DNA from: Nitrospirota bacterium | GTDB lineage: Bacteria; Nitrospirota; Thermodesulfovibrionia; Thermodesulfovibrionales; UBA6898 | Assembly (NCBI GenBank): GCA_021814475.1 | Contig: JAKAIE010000028.1 | Span: 1-36,986, forward strand | Direction of reading: 5' to 3' | DNA: 36,986 nt | In this document: positions 15,545 through 22,994 of the stretch, in pieces | Layout: every line of letters begins with the position of its first letter | How positions within the stretch are numbered: position 1 is the first letter of the stretch | Program-made: the position numbers and the translations under genes | Notes under the pieces: generated by a model | What the model saw: the letters and a program-made list of their open reading frames with translations, nothing else | What the model was told of the DNA's origin: nothing | Database searches by the model: none

Positions 15545-16585
15545 TCAGTACGTCCAGTTGAATGCCGCGTCGTGAAACGCCTTAAGGTTCTCATAAGGTA
15601 TCGTAGGCGGGATATCGCAGCCGGGCACGAGAATGAACCCGCCGTCTCTCCCCGCGATATCGATCACCTCTTTGCAGGCGGCCTCGACCTCTGCGGCGGT
15701 CTTGTTCAGCAGCACATGTACCGGGGCGACATTCCCGCCAAAGGACATCTTCCCAAACAGCACTTCTTTTGCCTTTGCGATATCGACCTTCTGGTCGAAA
15801 AAGATCGTGCTGCACCCGGTGTCGATGAACTGCTCGAGCCTGTCACTGGTGTTGCCGCAGATATGCAGGATAGTATAGACGTTTTTCGACTTTGCCCAGT
15901 CGCTCATTTTTTTCAGTGGCGGCACCGCAAACTTCGCCATCTGCTTGGGGTTGATCAAATCGCCCGAGGCGGTCGGGTCGGCGATGCTCAGGCATTCCAG
16001 AGTGCCGTCCTGGACAAGAGGTTCGTAAAGGTGGATCAGAAGCTCGGCACAGAAATTGACCATCTTTTCGACGAACGCGGGTTTCTTGAACGTGGCCTTC
16101 ATGAAAGTCTCTTCGCCGACGAACCGGGCCGCCAGGGTGAAAGGCCCCCAGCAGGTCATTGTCACCAGGTATTTCTGCCCGATCTTTTTCTTGACGATCC
16201 TGGTTGCCTCGAAGACGTTCATGAGCACCTTGTTCCTGAAGAGGTCGTCCATGTCGAGTGTGTCGATATCCTCTTCCGAATGAACGAAGTGATCGGTAAG
16301 ATCGGGGGCCCCGATCTCTCGGTACTTGATGCCTACGCCCAATTTTTCACCGAGGGCAGCTGCGTGGAAGTTGTTGTAGCCGGAGCCGAGATAGATGACA
16401 TCGCTCCTGATCTTCTCCGCCTCGACTATGCACATGTCAGCCATTTTTGCAGGGTCTTTGCCGAGTTCTTCGAATGAAGAGCCATAGTCCTTGATGCTCC
16501 ACATGCCGCCGCCGAAGAGCGTCACCGGTACGCGCTCGGGTTTTCCGCCTTCGAAGGCCCTGAGGATAATCTCACGTGGTTCCAT
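15545..16585 (-). CDS. UroD-fold methylcorrinoid:thiol methyltransferase, MtaA/MtbA-like (copy 2)
   Basis: A 346-residue UroD-superfamily TIM barrel, clearly divergent from copy 1. Zinc motif: His241-Ile-Cys243 in LHICGNTSD and Cys323 in PGCDIPP, spacing X79. The same family includes MtaA, MtbA and CmuA. Having two such enzymes with one MtrH and one corrinoid protein fits a relay in which one enzyme loads and another unloads the methyl group, or two different acceptors or donors. The first residues EPREIILRAFEGGKPERVPV are the usual family opening. It follows the pseudo-receiver gene by 14 bases. True uroporphyrinogen III decarboxylase is ruled out by the zinc motif. Confidence 0.86.
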   Translation of the reverse strand: MEPREIILRAFEGGKPERVPVTLFGGGMWSIKDYGSSFEELGKDPAKMADMCIVEAEKIRSDVIYLGSGYNNFHAAALGEKLGVGIKYREIGAPDLTDHFVHSEEDIDTLDMDDLFRNKVLMNVFEATRIVKKKIGQKYLVTMTCWGPFTLAARFVGEETFMKATFKKPAFVEKMVNFCAELLIHLYEPLVQDGTLECLSIADPTASGDLINPKQMAKFAVPPLKKMSDWAKSKNVYTILHICGNTSDRLEQFIDTGCSTIFFDQKVDIAKAKEVLFGKMSFGGNVAPVHVLLNKTAAEVEAACKEVIDIAGRDGGFILVPGCDIPPTIPYENLKAFHDAAFNWTY

Positions 16586-16599
16586 TGTTCACTTCCCCC

Positions 16600-16953
16600 T
16601 TATCCGAAATTATTGAACTGATTTGAGCTGTGCATCGCCTGGATCGTCTGCCTGAACTCCGCCAGGTCGACCGGGGCCTCTATGCTGAGTCCGTCGACGA
16701 TGCCACTGTCGTCGCCGATGAAAAGAACGGCAATCTCCGGACTGAGGGTCCTGATGATCCTGACGGCGTCATCGACAGAAAGGCCGAATGGTTCGGTGTC
16801 GATTATGAGAGCATTGAAGGCCTTCTTTAGCGCCATCTGGACGGCGAGGGCGGGGTGGTCGGCAGTATCGACCGAATATCCCTCATCTCTGAGCATGCCG
16901 TAGAGACTCTTCGACAGAAGAGGGTTGTTCGTGCAGAGGAGAACGTCTGTCAT
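16600..16953 (-). CDS. Receiver-like (pseudo-REC) protein
   Basis: A 117-residue single-domain protein with the alternating beta/alpha pattern of response-regulator receivers. The usual acidic pair after strand 1 is replaced by Asn-Asn (LCTNNP at 7-12). A phosphorylatable-like Asp is present at 52 (LIIDTE). The conserved Thr/Ser is not seen in VLFIGDD, and the Lys before Pro is missing (EAPVD). With only one of the key residues left, phosphorylation-dependent switching is unlikely. It is the first gene of the methyltransferase block and has no output domain, so it may act by protein contact. It ends FNNFG without further domains. Confidence 0.72.
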   Translation of the reverse strand: MTDVLLCTNNPLLSKSLYGMLRDEGYSVDTADHPALAVQMALKKAFNALIIDTEPFGLSVDDAVRIIRTLSPEIAVLFIGDDSGIVDGLSIEAPVDLAEFRQTIQAMHSSNQFNNFG

Positions 16954-17005
16954 GCCCCTGCATTAGCAATGGTGATGCCATCCCGCCGACCGGCCTGCAG
17001 CAATG

Positions 17006-17077
17006 CCCGGGAGGCTGGTGATCCTTTATGGGTCCCGGGAAACGTAGAATAATTCCCCAATAAAGTGGGGAATTATT
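17006..17077. repeat. Intergenic hairpins between divergent pseudo-REC and HD-GYP genes
   Basis: The 201-base divergent region 16954-17154 holds two perfect inverted repeats. CCCGGGA (17006-17012) pairs with TCCCGGG (17033-17039). AATAATTCCCC (17048-17058) pairs with GGGGAATTATT (17067-17077) around an eight-base loop. Neither has a T-tract. The second, an 11-bp perfect palindrome about 80 bases ahead of the HD-GYP start, is the better candidate for a protein-binding site. Confidence 0.45.
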
Positions 17078-17154
17078 GCCCATGATTCTGAGCGGAGGGT
17101 GCCGGGACGTTCTTTAATAATTGCGAATACAACCCGATTCTGGAATAATAGTCA

Positions 17155-18405
17155 ATGGTCATGAATTATCGGGTTATCGAAGAGGAAACCTATATACCGA
17201 TTCCTGCGGAGAGCCTTATTGAGGGCACAACTCTGACATTTCCGGTTTTTATAAGCGAGAGGGACGTCTATATACAGTTTTTTGAACGGGGCAGCCGTTT
17301 CAACGGGCCGGAGAAGGCCTTGCTCGGGGAGAAGAATCTTTCCGAGGTATTCATCATGATGAGCGATGCGCCAGCCTATGAATTATACAGGGCGGTTCAG
17401 AGGAGGGGAGAGGGCGGGGAAACGGTGTTCAGGGACAGTCTTTCCCCCGGCTATGTTGGCCAGAAGGAGGAGTATTTCCCGATCGACAGATCTTTCATGG
17501 TGGAGGGGCTCGGGATATCTTTCAGCCTCTTCCGCCTCGTAGATCAGGCGTTTGTTTTGCTGGCGGAGGCCACCCCGGTCTCCACCCTGATTCTCAGTAC
17601 GGAGCTTGTCAGTCTCCCCGGGGCTTTTTTCATAAAAAAGGATGATCTGGCCCTCTACCATGAATTGCTGAACGGCATGATGGCCGTTACAGTGGAGCCG
17701 GGGTCTGTGGCGTGGTCATTGAGGGTCAGCGCAATAAGGGAAAACGCGAAGGTCATCATGAGTTGCCTGATAGATAACCCGCGCAGCGGGGAGAGGATCA
17801 AGGAGTCAAAAGAAATAGTGGGTTCGCTGGTTGACTGCGTCTTCCGGAGCAATGACGCCATAGCCAACATGCTGTCGCTGAAGACCTATGATTATTATAC
17901 ATACGCGCATTCGGTGAATGTCGCCGTCCTTTCGATCGGGCTTGGCGTGGCGCTGGGCCTGAAGCGGCCGGAGGTAGAGACTCTCGGCATCGGCGCGCTC
18001 CTTCATGATATCGGAAAGAGTTTCATTCCCCATAAAATACTCAACAAGCAGGGCCGGCTTGACGACTCGGAGTTCGAGATCATGAAGACGCACGTCACCG
18101 AAGGAGAACGCATACTTCTGGACCACCAGGATATCCCCGCAAAGGCGCTCGATACGGTTCTCCAACACCACGAGAAACTTTCAGGCCGCGGTTATCCGTA
18201 TGGCAGGAGCGGTAACGAAATAGGACTCTTCGGCAGGGTCAGCGCGATTGCGGACTGTTACGATGCATTGACCACCAACCGGCCCTACAAAACGGCATTT
18301 TCACCATACAAGGCGCTCTCGATCATTACTGGGGAGAAGGGTGATTACGACCCTGGACTTCTCAGGCTGTTTATCAGTATGCTTGGGAAAATCCACCTTC
18401 AGTAA
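17155..18405 (+). CDS. HD-GYP domain protein (probable cyclic-di-GMP phosphodiesterase)
   Basis: A 416-residue soluble protein. The N-terminal 200 residues are an unassigned domain, partly like the DUF3391-type region found before HD-GYP. The HD-GYP domain covers about 240-400 with HDIGK at 284-288, HHEKLSGRGYP at 338-348 and the DCYDALTTNRPYK segment. All signature residues of active c-di-GMP hydrolases (HD, HHE, GYP) are present. ATG at 17155 and 17161 are both possible; neither has a strong ribosome site. It is transcribed away from the methyltransferase block and converges with ccoS, 15 bases apart. A role in motility or biofilm control is plausible given the chemoreceptors nearby. Confidence 0.88.
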   Translation: MVMNYRVIEEETYIPIPAESLIEGTTLTFPVFISERDVYIQFFERGSRFNGPEKALLGEKNLSEVFIMMSDAPAYELYRAVQRRGEGGETVFRDSLSPGYVGQKEEYFPIDRSFMVEGLGISFSLFRLVDQAFVLLAEATPVSTLILSTELVSLPGAFFIKKDDLALYHELLNGMMAVTVEPGSVAWSLRVSAIRENAKVIMSCLIDNPRSGERIKESKEIVGSLVDCVFRSNDAIANMLSLKTYDYYTYAHSVNVAVLSIGLGVALGLKRPEVETLGIGALLHDIGKSFIPHKILNKQGRLDDSEFEIMKTHVTEGERILLDHQDIPAKALDTVLQHHEKLSGRGYPYGRSGNEIGLFGRVSAIADCYDALTTNRPYKTAFSPYKALSIITGEKGDYDPGLLRLFISMLGKIHLQ

Positions 18406-18420
18406 CATCCGGCTCGCCTG

Positions 18421-18615
18421 TCACCGCCTGTCGCCGGGGTGGCCGTCCTTTGTATTGTCCGGGCCCGCTTCCTCCTCATCATCATCGTCCAGCATGCGGT
18501 ATTTCGGCCCTTCGGGGTCGTCGAGCTGGCCGCTTTTTACCGACCATATGAAGAGGACCCAGGCACCAATTCCCAGGGCCAGAGAGATCAGTATGAGAAA
18601 TCCTATCGCCCACAT
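18421..18615 (-). CDS. ccoS: cbb3 oxidase maturation protein CcoS
   Basis: A 64-residue protein with one N-terminal membrane helix (residues 2-25, ending AWVLFIWSVKSGQLDDPEGP) and an acidic tail. The GQ-DD-EGP motif after the helix is the hallmark of CcoS/FixS, required for cofactor insertion into cbb3 oxidase. It starts four bases after the ccoI stop and is the last gene of the cco operon. Acidic run DDDDEEE near 43-49 is typical. Confidence 0.92.
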   Translation of the reverse strand: MWAIGFLILISLALGIGAWVLFIWSVKSGQLDDPEGPKYRMLDDDDEEEAGPDNTKDGHPGDRR

Positions 18616-18619
18616 ATTT

Positions 18620-21064
18620 CTATCCGCCTCCTTCGGTCCTGAGTGACCTGATCCTCAGGGAGTTGGCCACCACGAAGAGCGAACTTGCCGCCATGGCAGC
18701 CGCCGCCACGATCGGGTGGAGGATACCGGCCACGGCAAGGGGTATCGCCAGAAGGTTATAGAAGAAGGCCCAGAAGATGTTCTGGCGTATGATGGACTGT
18801 GTCTTGCGTGCAAGCTGCAGCAGGAACGGCACTAGGTGGAGATCGTTTCTCAACAGGAGGGCATCGGCGCTCTCGATTGCGATATCCGTACCCCTGCCCA
18901 TGGCCAGGCCGACATCGGCGAGGGTAAGGGCAGGGGCGTCATTGATGCCGTCTCCGACCATCATTATTCTTCTGTTCTGATGCTGCAACCCGGCGATATG
19001 GTCCCGTTTCATCGTGGGTGTTGATTCCCATATCGCACTCCGGATGCCTGCGGCAGCTGCTATCGCTTCGGTCGTGCGGCGGTTATCGCCGCTGATAACG
19101 GTCAGGCCGATGCCCAATCGGGCGACCTGCCTGACAACGGCCGGAACCTCCTCGCGCAGGATATCCGAGATGACCATGATCGCCCTCAACGATCCGTTCC
19201 AGCCGACATACACGACGGTGTCTCCACTGCGCTCCTCATCGGCGATTGCGCGAGCCGCTTCCTGCGGCACGACGATTGCGCTGTCGGCCATGAAGGCCCT
19301 GTTGCCGATATGGACCCCCAGGCCTTCGACGGCGCCCACTATTCCCCGCCCCGGAACCGCCCGAAAATCACACACGGAAGCAGTAGGAGATGACGGGGAC
19401 CCGGCCGCGATCGCCCTGGCGATACTGTGTTCGGAGAGTCCCTCCAGTGCGGCCGCAATGCCTATGACCTGCCCGGCGTCCAGAGAGGGGTCGAATACGA
19501 CCGTTTTCCTGAGAAGCGGTTTTCCCCGTGTCAGGGTGCCTGTTTTGTCGAAGAGGACGTCAGTGATCTGAGAGGTCCTTTCGATCACGTCGCCCGATTT
19601 TACGAGAACGCCCCGCGAAGAGGCCATTGTCGTGAACAGGAGAACCGCAAGGGGGGTTGCCAGTCCGAGGCTGCAGGGACAGGCTATCACCAGGACAGAG
19701 ATACCGGTCATCACCGCGTGATGAACGGACGAGCCCGCGGCTAAATACCCGGAGATGGTGGCGGTCGCGATGACGAGTATCGAGGGGACAAAGATCCCCA
19801 CGACCCTGTCGGCGATCGCCTGTATCTTCGGCCGCGCCGCCTGGGCATCCTCCACTGCCCTGATGATGCCTGAGAGCACCGTCTCTCCGGCAGCGTGGGT
19901 GACCTCGAAGACGATGGTGCCATAGAGATTGATGCTGCCGCCTATGACCTTGGACCCTTTTTCCTTGTTCACCGGACGGGACTCACCCGTGATGATTGAT
20001 TCGTCCGCCTCTGAGGCCCCGCCGGCCACAATACCGTCGAGCGGGATCCTCTCTCCCGGGATCACTTCGACGAAATCTCCCCTCCTGACGTCGGCGACCG
20101 GTACCTTCTTCCGTTCCCCTTTGCCGGCCTCAGTTCCGGGAACAAGCCGAACCTCACGAGGGGTCAGCGCGGCGAGCCTCGTGATCGTCTCGGATGCCCT
20201 GCCCTTGGCCTGAAGCTCTATGTACCTCCCGGTAAGTATCAGGGTGATGATCATGACAGCGGTATCGAAGTAGACTTCCCCGCCCCTGAACATCGCGTAG
20301 ACGCTGTAAAGGAAGGCCGAGCCGCTCCCGATGACTATCAGCGAGTCCATGTTGAATCTCAGGTGCCCCAGGCCGTTGAGGGTGCTTCTGATCAAGGGGC
20401 CGCCCGAATAGAAGAGCACCGGGATCGTCAGTAGCATGGCGATCAGTTCAAACAGCAGCCTGGTCCCGCTGTCGATCCCCTGGAAATAACCGGCGTACAG
20501 GGCGATACTATAGATCATGATCTGTGAGGATACAAATCCTGCCGTGCCGAGCCGGATGAGCATATCGCGGGCCTCCGCCTTTCGGGCTAGTGCCTGGCCG
20601 GATTCGGAATAGGGCTTCGGGATGTACCCGATCGACTGGATTCTTCCGAGGATCCCGGCGAGCCCGATCACTGCAGGGTCCCAATGTATACGAGCGCGGT
20701 GAGTAGCGTAGTTTACCCGGATATCCGCGACCCCGGGTGTGCGGGACAGGATCTTTTCGTTCAGCCAGACGCAGGAGGCACAGCGGATTCCGTCGATATA
20801 GATATCGATTTCGTTCCGGTCGCCCGCCATCTTCACCGCTCCCTCGAAGAGTCCCGTGTCGATATCCCGCCCGAGCGCCGAGATTTCTATGCCGGTCTCA
20901 TCCCACTTCCTTTTCCGGTAGAAAGTGTCGAGACCTTCGGCATGGATGAGCCGGTAGATGCCGCTGCAGCCGTGGCAGCAGAAGACAAGGGGTTTCCCGT
21001 CTATCGTCTCTTCTACTGTTTCTCTGGGAGGGAAATCCCTGAGGCAATGGTCACACCGCGGCAA
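18620..21064 (-). CDS. ccoI: Copper-translocating P1B-type ATPase CcoI/FixI
   Basis: An 814-residue heavy-metal ATPase supplying copper to the cbb3 oxidase. The N-terminal Cys-rich domain has CDHC (4-7) and CCHGCSG (28-34). A heavy-metal-associated domain with CASC near 95 follows. Membrane motif CPC is in VIACPCSLGLATP, the phosphorylation site is DKTGTLT, and the hinge is GDGINDAPAL. CcoI proteins share this layout with a poly-Cys head. The start codon is TTG at 21064, preceded by AGGGGGA, and overlaps the SafE-like gene by 14 bases. Position just before ccoS in a cco operon supports the CcoI assignment over a detoxifying CopA. Confidence 0.93.
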   Translation of the reverse strand: MPRCDHCLRDFPPRETVEETIDGKPLVFCCHGCSGIYRLIHAEGLDTFYRKRKWDETGIEISALGRDIDTGLFEGAVKMAGDRNEIDIYIDGIRCASCVWLNEKILSRTPGVADIRVNYATHRARIHWDPAVIGLAGILGRIQSIGYIPKPYSESGQALARKAEARDMLIRLGTAGFVSSQIMIYSIALYAGYFQGIDSGTRLLFELIAMLLTIPVLFYSGGPLIRSTLNGLGHLRFNMDSLIVIGSGSAFLYSVYAMFRGGEVYFDTAVMIITLILTGRYIELQAKGRASETITRLAALTPREVRLVPGTEAGKGERKKVPVADVRRGDFVEVIPGERIPLDGIVAGGASEADESIITGESRPVNKEKGSKVIGGSINLYGTIVFEVTHAAGETVLSGIIRAVEDAQAARPKIQAIADRVVGIFVPSILVIATATISGYLAAGSSVHHAVMTGISVLVIACPCSLGLATPLAVLLFTTMASSRGVLVKSGDVIERTSQITDVLFDKTGTLTRGKPLLRKTVVFDPSLDAGQVIGIAAALEGLSEHSIARAIAAGSPSSPTASVCDFRAVPGRGIVGAVEGLGVHIGNRAFMADSAIVVPQEAARAIADEERSGDTVVYVGWNGSLRAIMVISDILREEVPAVVRQVARLGIGLTVISGDNRRTTEAIAAAAGIRSAIWESTPTMKRDHIAGLQHQNRRIMMVGDGINDAPALTLADVGLAMGRGTDIAIESADALLLRNDLHLVPFLLQLARKTQSIIRQNIFWAFFYNLLAIPLAVAGILHPIVAAAAMAASSLFVVANSLRIRSLRTEGGG

Positions 21065-21737
21065 TGGCGCGAATCCCCCTTATGACGAAGAGTATGCCGA
21101 GAGCAATCACCGCTATGCCGCCGGCGCGATAGATAAGACCCCGTACCTTTCTGCCAGCAACGAGTGATATCGAGCCGACCAGGAGCATGGCGGGTACCGT
21201 GCCGAGACCAAAAAGCAGGCTGAAGACCATGCCCTGCAGCATGCCGCCGGATCCGGCAGCCCCGATGAATACAGAATAGGACAGACCGCAGGGGAGAAGA
21301 CCGAGGAGGAGTCCGACGGGATAGAAGCGCCACATGCCCTCTCCTTCGATCACCGCCCCCACTCCTTTGAGGATGAGGCCACCGCGTTGTTCCAGCCTCG
21401 AGCCAGTCCTGAAAATGCCGACGATACCCAGCCCCATCCAGATCATGAATGCCCCTGCGATGACCGAGATGATATTCTGGAGCCCGGCGAGCCGTCCGGC
21501 GGTGTTGACGAACGAACCGGTGAGTCCGGCAAGGGCGCCGATAAAGGAATAGGTGGATATCCTCCCGGCATTGAACAGGATTAGGGAGGATATCTGCCGG
21601 GCTGTACTCCGGGGCGACGCCCCCTGAGGTTCCGAGTAGAGATAATAGGAGCTTACCACAGGTCCGCACATGCCGATGCAGTGGCCAAATCCGCCCAGGA
21701 GTCCCGTGGTGAAGGAAAGCAGATACCCGGCCTCCAT
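21051..21737 (-). CDS. SafE/UreH-like membrane protein of the cco operon
   Basis: A 228-residue protein with about six membrane helices from the sulfite exporter TauE/SafE (cytochrome c biogenesis transmembrane) group. The motif GHCIGMCGPVV near 17-27 is characteristic. Proteins of this type are frequent in cbb3 loci beside ccoI and are linked to copper delivery or maturation, although their transport role is not settled. The ATG at 21737 is chosen over an upstream in-frame ATG because it overlaps the previous stop (ATGA) and starts directly before helix 1. The two conserved cysteines suggest metal or thiol handling. Confidence 0.85.
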   Translation of the reverse strand: MEAGYLLSFTTGLLGGFGHCIGMCGPVVSSYYLYSEPQGASPRSTARQISSLILFNAGRISTYSFIGALAGLTGSFVNTAGRLAGLQNIISVIAGAFMIWMGLGIVGIFRTGSRLEQRGGLILKGVGAVIEGEGMWRFYPVGLLLGLLPCGLSYSVFIGAAGSGGMLQGMVFSLLFGLGTVPAMLLVGSISLVAGRKVRGLIYRAGGIAVIALGILFVIRGIRAIAAV

Positions 21738-22153
21738 CAGGGCGCTACCCTGAAATGAAAAGATGCGACCGGACCACTTCTGTCTTCTCCGGGCCGGCGC
21801 AGGGATATATCGGCTCTCCAGACCCTCCTGCCGCTTGTGCACCGGACGATCACGCCTTCCCCTTCGTACCTGCCGTCTGATACGCGTCTCAGGGGGATAT
21901 TGTTTTCCATCATATACATCCCGGGCATGGAGAGGCTGACAGAGACATGTGTGGCTTCGATGGCCTTTCCGCCATGCATCGCCGTTACGCTGAACCGGAG
22001 CCGCTTCATCGGAACGACCGGTTTCGGTTTGATATCGAAGATAATCCGCGTAAGCGGGTCGCCGCCGGGCGCCCTGCTGCAGGGACCTGAGTCAATCTGA
22101 CAGTCCACAGGCGTGGGGTCCTCCCTGCCGCAGGCAAGGCATCCGGACAGCAA
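21737..22153 (-). CDS. YtkA/FixH-like lipoprotein, putative copper handling
   Basis: A small secreted beta-sandwich protein of the FixH/YtkA type: SLSMPGMYMMENNIPLRR near 78-95 followed by SDGRYEGEGV, where the Met residues could bind copper. The upstream in-frame sequence reads VRILLSLLLLSGC, a lipobox-type signal with the lipid-modified Cys near the start, so the mature protein is probably a lipoprotein. The only standard start codon in that frame is TTG at 22153, inside the signal. A better fitting start would be an ATA at 22183, which overlaps the previous gene's TAG; this needs checking. The stop overlaps the SafE-like start. Second FixH-like protein in the operon. Confidence 0.7.
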   Translation of the reverse strand: MLSGCLACGREDPTPVDCQIDSGPCSRAPGGDPLTRIIFDIKPKPVVPMKRLRFSVTAMHGGKAIEATHVSVSLSMPGMYMMENNIPLRRVSDGRYEGEGVIVRCTSGRRVWRADISLRRPGEDRSGPVASFHFRVAP

Positions 22154-22179
22154 CAGCAGAGAAAGGAGTATCCTGACCG

Positions 22180-22536
22180 CTATTTTTCGATGCTCCTGAT
22201 GTAGGTGATGACCTTCCAGATCTTTTCGGTTCCGAGCCTTGCGTCCCAGTTCGGCATGCCGCCGGGTCTTCCTTTCGAGACGGTCATGAAGAGATCTGCA
22301 TCGGTATCCCCGAATTTCTTCTTCTTGAGGGTAAGGTTGGGACAGATGTCTCCTTTTCCTCCCTCGCCGTGACAGACCTTGCAGTTTTCATCGAAGATCT
22401 TCCTGCCTTCCTTTACGATCTTCTGGTTTCCCTGATAGGGATTCTTTGTCGTCGACTCTGCGGCGGGCGCCGTTCCGGCAGTTCCGCAGAACAGGACCAT
22501 GGCCGCTGCTGCAATAAAGGCGGATGCTTTTTTCAT
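22180..22536 (-). CDS. Small monohaem cytochrome c within the cco operon
   Basis: A 118-residue secreted class I cytochrome c. Signal peptide residues 1-25 (ending APAAE), haem motif CKVCH near 52-56, and a methionine ligand in GRPGGMPNW near 89-97. It starts by overlapping the fixH stop (ATGA) and ends just before the YtkA-like gene. It may serve as an electron donor to the oxidase or a copper/haem assembly factor. Family usual length is about 100-120 residues, so it is complete. Confidence 0.9.
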   Translation of the reverse strand: MKKASAFIAAAAMVLFCGTAGTAPAAESTTKNPYQGNQKIVKEGRKIFDENCKVCHGEGGKGDICPNLTLKKKKFGDTDADLFMTVSKGRPGGMPNWDARLGTEKIWKVITYIRSIEK

Positions 22537-22994
22537 CAGGATTCTCCTTGTTTTGTGATATAGAGTCTCTTATCAAATGATACACGTTTTTTATCGTGCG
22601 ATACAGTTATTTTGACATCCCAATATCCGTACAGGGGGAATCGGGCTGCAGCAGTATAGATACCCGGAACTGACTCAACAGCGGCATAGGTAGCGTCATA
22701 TGCAGCGCTTGCGGGGCGGCTGAGGGTCACGGTGACCGCAGCCCCCGTCAAAGCGTGGTTCTCCCGGTCGGTGACCGTGATAGGGAGGCTGACGTCTCCT
22801 GTATGGATACTTTCCCCGTTGATGCGCACCCCCCACCCGGATTCTATTCGCTCATGGCGGGTCCTGTCCCAGGCGATGCCGGTCTCGTACGGATGCTTCG
22901 TTACAATCCCCTCGAAGCTCCTGCTGCCGATGACGATTGCGCCGATGACCGCGGTGAGGGCAACTGCCGTGACAAAAACGATCAGCGCCTTCAT
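22536..22994 (-). CDS. FixH/CcoH-like protein
   Basis: A 152-residue protein with one N-terminal membrane helix (2-24) and a periplasmic FixH domain: TKHPYETGIAWDRT, typical of the family's KNAYETGLAYDR segment, then YGYWDVKITV. FixH/CcoH assists cbb3 assembly and stable subunit association. It overlaps ccoG by four bases upstream and the cytochrome c gene downstream. The middle region is longer and more Ig-like than in short CcoH proteins. Confidence 0.85.
   Translation of the reverse strand: MKALIVFVTAVALTAVIGAIVIGSRSFEGIVTKHPYETGIAWDRTRHERIESGWGVRINGESIHTGDVSLPITVTDRENHALTGAAVTVTLSRPASAAYDATYAAVESVPGIYTAAARFPLYGYWDVKITVSHDKKRVSFDKRLYITKQGES

Noticed and set aside
15545..16585. Uroporphyrinogen III decarboxylase of haem synthesis
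   Set aside because: It has the H-X-C-Xn-C zinc motif of corrinoid methyltransferases and lies in a corrinoid operon without haem genes.
16971..17032. Sequence resembling the fluoride riboswitch consensus (GGTGATG...CGCC...GGCTGGTGATCC)
   Set aside because: The first stem can form but the required pseudoknot between its loop and the 3' segment does not, and no fluoride exporter or enolase gene follows.
17066..17080. Possible sigma-54 promoter ahead of the HD-GYP gene
   Set aside because: The GG and GC elements are nine rather than ten bases apart and the GG lies inside a perfect palindrome.
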